Source of the DNA: Lycorma delicatula
Taxonomy: Eukaryota; Arthropoda; Insecta; Hemiptera; Fulgoridae
DNA length: 64,000 nt
Reading direction: 5' to 3'
NCBI RefSeq assembly: GCF_047948215.1
Contig: NC_134465.1
Location: forward strand, 52,979,946-53,043,945
Position numbers and translations under genes: made by a program. Below the pieces are notes generated by a model. The model was not told the DNA's origin and did no database searches. It worked only from the letters and a program-made list of their open reading frames with translations. Shown piece after piece: positions 59,219-64,000 of the stretch; the stretch's first letter is position 1; the number at the start of each line of letters is the position of its first letter.

Positions 59219-59316
59219 AGATAAATTTTATCAATGTAAAAATGGCAGGCCTGTTCGGGATTCGAATCCATTATCTTCTGGATGAATGGCACTACCACTC
59301 AATCACAGAGCGCAGA
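59219..59316 (-). repeat. tRNA-derived SINE (family 1), copy F
   Basis: The best-kept copy: minus-strand GTGATTGAGTGGTAGTGCC (A-box-like), CATTCATCCAGAAG, then GGATTCGAATCCCGAACAGG (B box). It lacks the anticodon stem and acceptor pairing of a real tRNA. Confidence 0.7.
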
Positions 59317-60206
59317 TAATGTAGTAGTAAACAGCCTTTCTTATATGTTAATTTAATATGCTATCTACATTTAGGAGCAAATAAATGGAGAATTTATTGT
59401 TGTTATATTTGGTTTGGTGCTGACGTGTTTTTGAGGAATGTTTATATTTTTCAAAACTGATGCAAAAATGTACGGAAAGCACTTTTTATTTTACTAAATA
59501 CTGGTCAGTATAATTATTAACCAGCATCAACAATGGTGTAAGTTCCCAATTTTATTTCCTTAAGAAATTATCAGAATTTTTAAAGTAGCTCCAGGATATG
59601 GTATTGTATTTTAGATGTAAGTGCAGACATTCAAAAATTTCATACTTCATGCAATTTATACGGTACTATTGTAGTTAATCTGCTTGAGAATCAGATTCAT
59701 ATAGATTCTTCCGTATCATAAGTTACAAAATTCAAACAGTAAATGAATTTTTGAAGTAGTGCAATTGCTAGATTTAGTGTGCCTAAATTTATCTTTTAAT
59801 CTAATAATAATGAAGTAATAAATTATGTTTTCTCACTGAATGAACTTGTTACATAACAGACAAATGATATGATATTATTACTATTCTCCCGCTAAAATGG
59901 CCTATTTTCTATAATAATATATATTATTCTAACTATTGCTATTTTGTTATTCAAAATTTAATATAAAGTATTAAACTGGAATTCGTTGTAACAAGAGCAA
60001 TAAGTAGATATGATTTGTTATTTAGTTTTTTTTATTATCGGTAAGCTTTTTCTTCTTCTTCCTATTGTTATTAAAAGCCTTTTCACTTAAAGTCGATTGT
60101 TATATTAAACAAATTTACGAATTTAACCTCTTGATTGATGTACCCACTGCTACTTTTTATTACAGTGATTTGTATAGTACGTTTAACTAGAGTTTGATAA
60201 TTAGAT

Positions 60207-60287
60207 ATGCACACCGATTTATCGCCTCATTTACATACAGACGAATGTAACCTGCTGATTAAAGAATTAAGTGATTGTTTTGCTAAT
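60207..60287 (+). CDS. CMC2: CMC2 (cytochrome c oxidase assembly factor), first coding exon only
   Basis: Encodes 27 residues, MHTDLSPHLHTDECNLLIKE and on to ...CFAN, followed by a strong GTAAGT donor in phase 0. CMC2 proteins begin MHPDLSPHLHT(E/D)ECN and carry twin CX9C motifs; the first Cys (C14) and C24 of the first CX9C pair are present here. CMC2 is a small intermembrane-space protein needed for complex IV biogenesis. I looked for the FFGYCND exon in the remaining 3.7 kb and did not see it, so the gene continues beyond the window with a first intron longer than 3.7 kb. It is head to head with IMMP1L. Confidence 0.9.
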
Positions 60288-62699
60288 GTAAGTAAGACTT
60301 TTTTTTAAGATTTTGCCCAGTTCATGCGATTTCTTGGTAGGTTGTTTTTCGCCGTGAAATAATTTTAATGGTATTGTGACGTTATTAAAAAGTACTTTTT
60401 TTTTAATCTGTACTCGTATGAAAATTATTATTTAGTGTTTCTATCTATAAACTATAATATATCAGATGAACCTAACCTTAGAAAATTAACCTTGCTTAAA
60501 CATTTTTACTTCACTATGAAACAGCTCAGTTCTGGAATTAATTGCTCCGGGTTTGTCTTACAATATGATTGTTCAAACAATTTAATTGAAAAATTATTTT
60601 ATTTTAATATGAATTGTAACCCTGCCGTTCAATTATAGGGGTTAGTCATCATAGCATCACCAGCGTCTGAGTTTGATTTTGATTAGATCAAGTTTTGATT
60701 GATTAGAAATCATGTTATTAGTAATGTAAAAGAAATGATTGTATGAAGTTTTCGAAGAATGGGATATTACATTACAATAACTTGCGTGAATGGTTTTGTT
60801 TGGAAATTGAGCTGAAATTAAATCTTTGTCTAATTCTAAGTTAACAGTAATCTAAAAACTTCGAAATAGTTTTAATTAAATTAATATATGTGTAAAATAG
60901 ATTTTTTATAAGTATTTCTATTAAATTATATTTCAGAAAATCAACGATTTTAAAATGCATCATAGAAGCACTTGATTAATTTCATTTTTCTTTTAAAAAA
61001 TATTAATAATTGATGTAGTTAGCTGTATTCTGTGCATGCTATAAAATTAGGAATAAACAAGAAAAAAGTTGATGTGGATTATATTTTGATATCCAGCATC
61101 ATTTAGATATGAATTATATAAATTAAATAAAAACAAAAATGTAAAATTAAATTTAAAACAAAAATCTTATCAAATTTTAAACAAGTGTTATCTTTATGTA
61201 TAAAGATAACAGATATTCTGTTAGTTTACTTTGACTTTTGATCTCATGATTCAATAGATTAAACAATATGTTCTGATCTGTTAGTTCCTTCACTCCCTTA
61301 TTTTGTGCACTAAACTTCACATTAGTTCTTTGACATTTGGGAATTTTCCATCATTTACTTAATGAACATCTGATGTTCTGAATATCATAAAATATGTAAA
61401 AATTGCAGTGGTGCTAAGGTAACACAATTTTCTATGATTTGTACATGGATCAAAGGAAACCTTGATCGCAGCACAACAGTTATATTTTGACAGTTGTATA
61501 TATAAAAAGATGCAATTCCTTAGTTAATTTGGGACTGGTCAGTTTGTGATTGCAACACACGTTTACACTCATCTTTTATTTTAGCAAATTCTAATTTTAT
61601 GAGGAGGTGGATCTTGAAGCATTAACAAAGTGTATTATTATTTGTGTTGCCATTTGTGTAAACTGTTTTTAAAAGCTTTTTAAAAAAAGGTGCTTTTAAA
61701 ATGAGTAAAAACAATTATTTTAGTGCCTCAAAAATATTAAGTATACAAATTTTTAATTCTTATATTTTATCTTAAGTTGTTAAAATCTTGACCTGTTTAA
61801 TCTATAACTATTTTTTCTTTGTATTTTTCTAATGTTTTAAAGCATTGAAATTCCATAATGATTACCTTACCTTAGTATTAACCTTAATTATTTTTGTCTT
61901 TAGGCAGACAAAAGTAATTTTAAGCCCTTATGTAAAGGATTTACACTATAAACATGTTTGTAAAAGAAAGATTTTACAACTTGCTTCAGAATTTATGTAA
62001 AATACTGGTAATGTAATTAACATAGTTGTTATTAAATATTATAACTTATTTGTCATTTGAGGTATCATAGACTTTTTAGCAAAGATGTTATCACAGTAGC
62101 TTTGTGCAACCAATTTATGTTGACATATCTAAGAAAAAGAAGAGAAATACTGTTTCAAACTTGAAAAAAATTACTTTTGACAGATGTACATTTCTGTGTT
62201 TGTATGTAGCTGGACCCTGTTGACTGATTCAACTTTCGGGTAGAAAGTGTTAAATTTTTGTAAAAATTGGAAAAGGGATGATGTTTTGGCTGAAATAAAA
62301 TTTCAAATCTTTACTGGAGCACAAAATTTAGCATTTTTTTACTAGGAGGTTATTATCCATATCACAAATCGCCAAAAATCTGTATTTAATATTCACACCC
62401 CTTCCTGAATTTGTATTTCTTTTTTTAGCTATATTTTGTTGCTGAAAAGGAGTAATGAGGTTTTTGCATCCATATTGTCTACATCAAAAGGCCTTTTAAA
62501 ATGCTATAAAATTTTTTTGTCTATCCTACTCCAATTAAAAAATCTTTAAAATCTATTTTAAATTTGCCTTGTTAAGATTCTGGTAGCCATTCCTAGCCCT
62601 GATGGGCTTTACTGGAGATCGTCTTTTAGACCCTCTAAAATGTCATCAGTTTGGCCACTGTCAGGATGCCACTAATACAAATGCCCTGGCAATTATTTC

Positions 62700-63484
62700 C
62701 ATCTGTGTACTTACATAACAAAAAATCTTATATTAGAATTAAAATTATGGTTATCTTTGTAGTAGGTAGATTTCATAAGAAAGCAGCTACCTATTGCAAT
62801 CTGTACCTCTGTAACCACAACTTCTGGGATTGTTTGCAGGGGATTTGAATTCAGTGTGTTTTTATTAGTAGCATAGTGAATTTTGTAATGTGGAATTTTT
62901 TTATGATTGAAGTTTTGTCTGTGTTGTTGCCATAAACCAGTTTTCATCTCCCGTTATGATCATTTACATGTTTCATCAAACTTCCACCCGATGATCGGGT
63001 CATCAAATGAGAAACAAACTTTGCTGGAACTTGATGAATGTTCAATTTCTCAATCAACATATTATGGCATGGTACAATAGTGATGCTGCTAACCTCTTTC
63101 AATCTATTTGTGATTTGCACGCATCAGTCGTTGATTTTCTGAACATGGGTATAGTCAGTATGTAAAAGGCCTTCCTGGTAAAGGGTCATCTTCAATTGAC
63201 TGATGACCACTTTTAAATCGTGAGAACCATTCGTAACTACGTACAACCCAGAACATCATCTCTGTAAGCGTATTTCTAAAGTTTCTTTAAAAGTTTTCCT
63301 CGGTTTCACACAAAATTTTTTGTTGCTTCGGTGCTCCCTAAAATCGCATGTTACAAAAATCGCTGCTAACACTTAAACATGTTGCACTCAAATAACACGA
63401 AAACTAAATGAGTATGAGAAACTGCACATTACTAAACACCTCTGTTGACGCGTAATTAAAAATGTTTGGTTATTGAACAGACCT
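62700..63484 (-). mobile_element. mariner fragment
   Basis: Minus strand from the outer end: TIR-like GGTCTGTTCAATAACCAAAC (from about 63484), then a damaged N-terminal region with GHQSIEDDPLPGRP-like and EIEHS segments (63230-63020), then IITGDENW (near 62950, first catalytic Asp). The rest fades below 62700. It is truncated at the low-coordinate end. Confidence 0.6.
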
Positions 63485-63535
63485 TGTACATGTGTGTACA
63501 TTGGCTCAGAGCAAGTAAATTACACTTATTTGTGT

Positions 63536-63588
63536 AATTGCAGCACACACATTAGGAAAATTATTTTCCTAATGTGTGTGCTGCAATT
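63536..63588. repeat. Perfect 26-bp palindrome with 1-nt spacer
   Basis: 63536-63561 is the exact reverse complement of 63563-63588, separated by one T. The arm contains GCAGCACACACATTAGGAAA. It is much more GC-rich than its surroundings. Confidence 0.95.
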
Positions 63589-63635
63589 TGTTCCAACTAG
63601 TGAACAATAAACAACCCTCCAACGGTCCAGTTAGA

Positions 63636-63812
63636 TTAGGATGATATGAGTGACATGTAAATGAGGTTTATTCTTGTACAGACTCAGGCCGACCATTTTT
63701 GATGTGTGGTTAATTGAATCTTGAACCCCATCCTCTGAAGTACACTGGTATCCATTGCCTTGTATTCAAATCAGCTAAATAATCATTTTTACTATGATTT
63801 GAACCTCAGAAC
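63636..63812 (-). repeat. tRNA-derived SINE (family 2), copy 4
   Basis: Minus strand: TCTGAGGTTCAAATCATAGT (B box), GAATACAAGGCAATGGATAC, CAATTAACCACACATC, GGTCGGCCTGAGTCTGTACA. The A-box end is eroded. Confidence 0.75.
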
Positions 63813-63879
63813 CTTCAATACAATATTCAGTATCATTCTAGATATAAAAAAAAAAACTTTAAGAGAAATAGAATTGGTC

Positions 63880-64000
63880 ACTTCTTACTTCCTTGTACGA
63901 AGTAAAGGAAGTATTGTGATCGTGAATATCTTGGTTATTTCTGCGAAATAAATAATTGATATTTCAACGGAAAAAATATCCATTTTGACCATCTCTGAAT
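63880..64000 (+). repeat. Start of a dispersed repeat, cut by window end
   Basis: Begins ACTTCCTTGTACGAAGTAAA and GGAAGTATTGTGATCG, with its own internal inverted pair (CTTCCTTGTACGAAGTAAAGGAAG). The reverse complement of this start resembles the GATTACAATACTTTCC ends of the repeats at about 2085 and 22036, suggesting these are the two ends of one foldback or TIR family. Confidence 0.55.

Larger units (their letters stand above)
55479..60206. other. Divergent intergenic region between IMMP1L and CMC2
   Basis: 4.7 kb holding a family-2 SINE, a Tc1/mariner element and a family-1 SINE. 55479-56460, 56700-57945 and 59320-60200 contain nothing recognised. Promoters of both genes should lie near the two ends, but no distinct motif stands out. 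Confidence 0.7.
60288..64000 (+). other. CMC2 intron 1 (open at window end)
   Basis: At least 3.7 kb with no second CMC2 exon visible. It holds a mariner fragment, a perfect palindrome, a family-2 SINE and the start of a dispersed repeat. 60290-62690 contains nothing recognised except a small hairpin, TGTTATCTTTA near 61186 with its inverse 4 bases on. Confidence 0.7.

Noticed and set aside
59219..59316. tRNA gene on the minus strand (A and B boxes)
   Set aside because: The B box is good, but acceptor and anticodon stems do not pair, and near-copies with the same non-tRNA flanks occur elsewhere in the window. It is a SINE.
60435..60638. 67-codon plus-strand frame as the next CMC2 exon
   Set aside because: It lacks the FFGYCND and second CX9C landmarks, and no acceptor joins it in phase.
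1..64000. CRISPR arrays, bacterial operons, LTR retrotransposons or viral integrations
   Set aside because: No regularly spaced repeats, no Shine-Dalgarno-led gene strings, no paired LTRs and no viral structural genes were seen. The only gag-like frame has non-LTR ORF1 features.

Overview
The window is nuclear DNA from an animal, most likely an insect. It is very AT-rich with long introns, spliceosomal GT..AG junctions, AATAAA signals, and dense debris of Tc1/mariner, piggyBac, hAT and non-LTR elements plus tRNA-derived SINEs. The repeat mix, and an insect-type flavin monooxygenase, make me suspect a hemipteran (perhaps Auchenorrhyncha). That lineage guess rests on general recollection of such repeats, not on a search.

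Three host genes can be supported. (1) A complete flavin-containing monooxygenase (FMO, senecionine N-oxygenase-like) on the + strand: 7 coding exons from 14015 to 41417, with reading phases that join exactly to 422 codons plus stop. (2) A complete IMMP1L, the mitochondrial inner-membrane signal peptidase subunit 1, on the - strand: 3 coding exons from 55478 down to 46326, giving 155 residues with the Ser/Lys dyad. (3) The first coding exon of CMC2, a mitochondrial cytochrome c oxidase assembly factor, on the + strand at 60207-60287; the rest of that gene must lie beyond the window. FMO and IMMP1L are tail to tail. IMMP1L and CMC2 are head to head, 4.7 kb apart, and both are mitochondrial biogenesis genes.

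Layout. 1-14000: gene-free, with SINE copies, the 5' part of a non-LTR element (6665-7450), a GC-rich gag-like zinc-knuckle fragment beside a CA/GA microsatellite (10335-11460) and a broken reverse transcriptase (12255-13686). 14015-41417: FMO, whose introns carry mariner-like elements (15490-16791, 26733-27868, 38073-39400, 39949-40921), a hAT-type MITE with a perfect 8-bp target duplication (17828-18086), LINE fragments and a perfect 48-bp inverted repeat (31597-31720). 41418-46325: intergenic, with one mariner. 46326-55478: IMMP1L, whose second intron holds a short TIR element (48186-48509) and a decayed piggyBac transposase (49676-51190) next to a deleted mariner (51336-52246). 55479-64000: the divergent intergenic region and CMC2 intron 1, with another mariner-type element (57950-59065), a mariner fragment (62700-63484), a perfect 26-bp palindrome (63536-63588) and SINEs.

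The three genes have no shared pathway beyond the mitochondrial link between IMMP1L and CMC2. I found no convincing novel multi-gene system. The main points of interest are repeat architecture, a substitution in the FMO signature motif, and unusually clean hairpins. All assignments are from reading translated sequence and from family knowledge; no database search was run.
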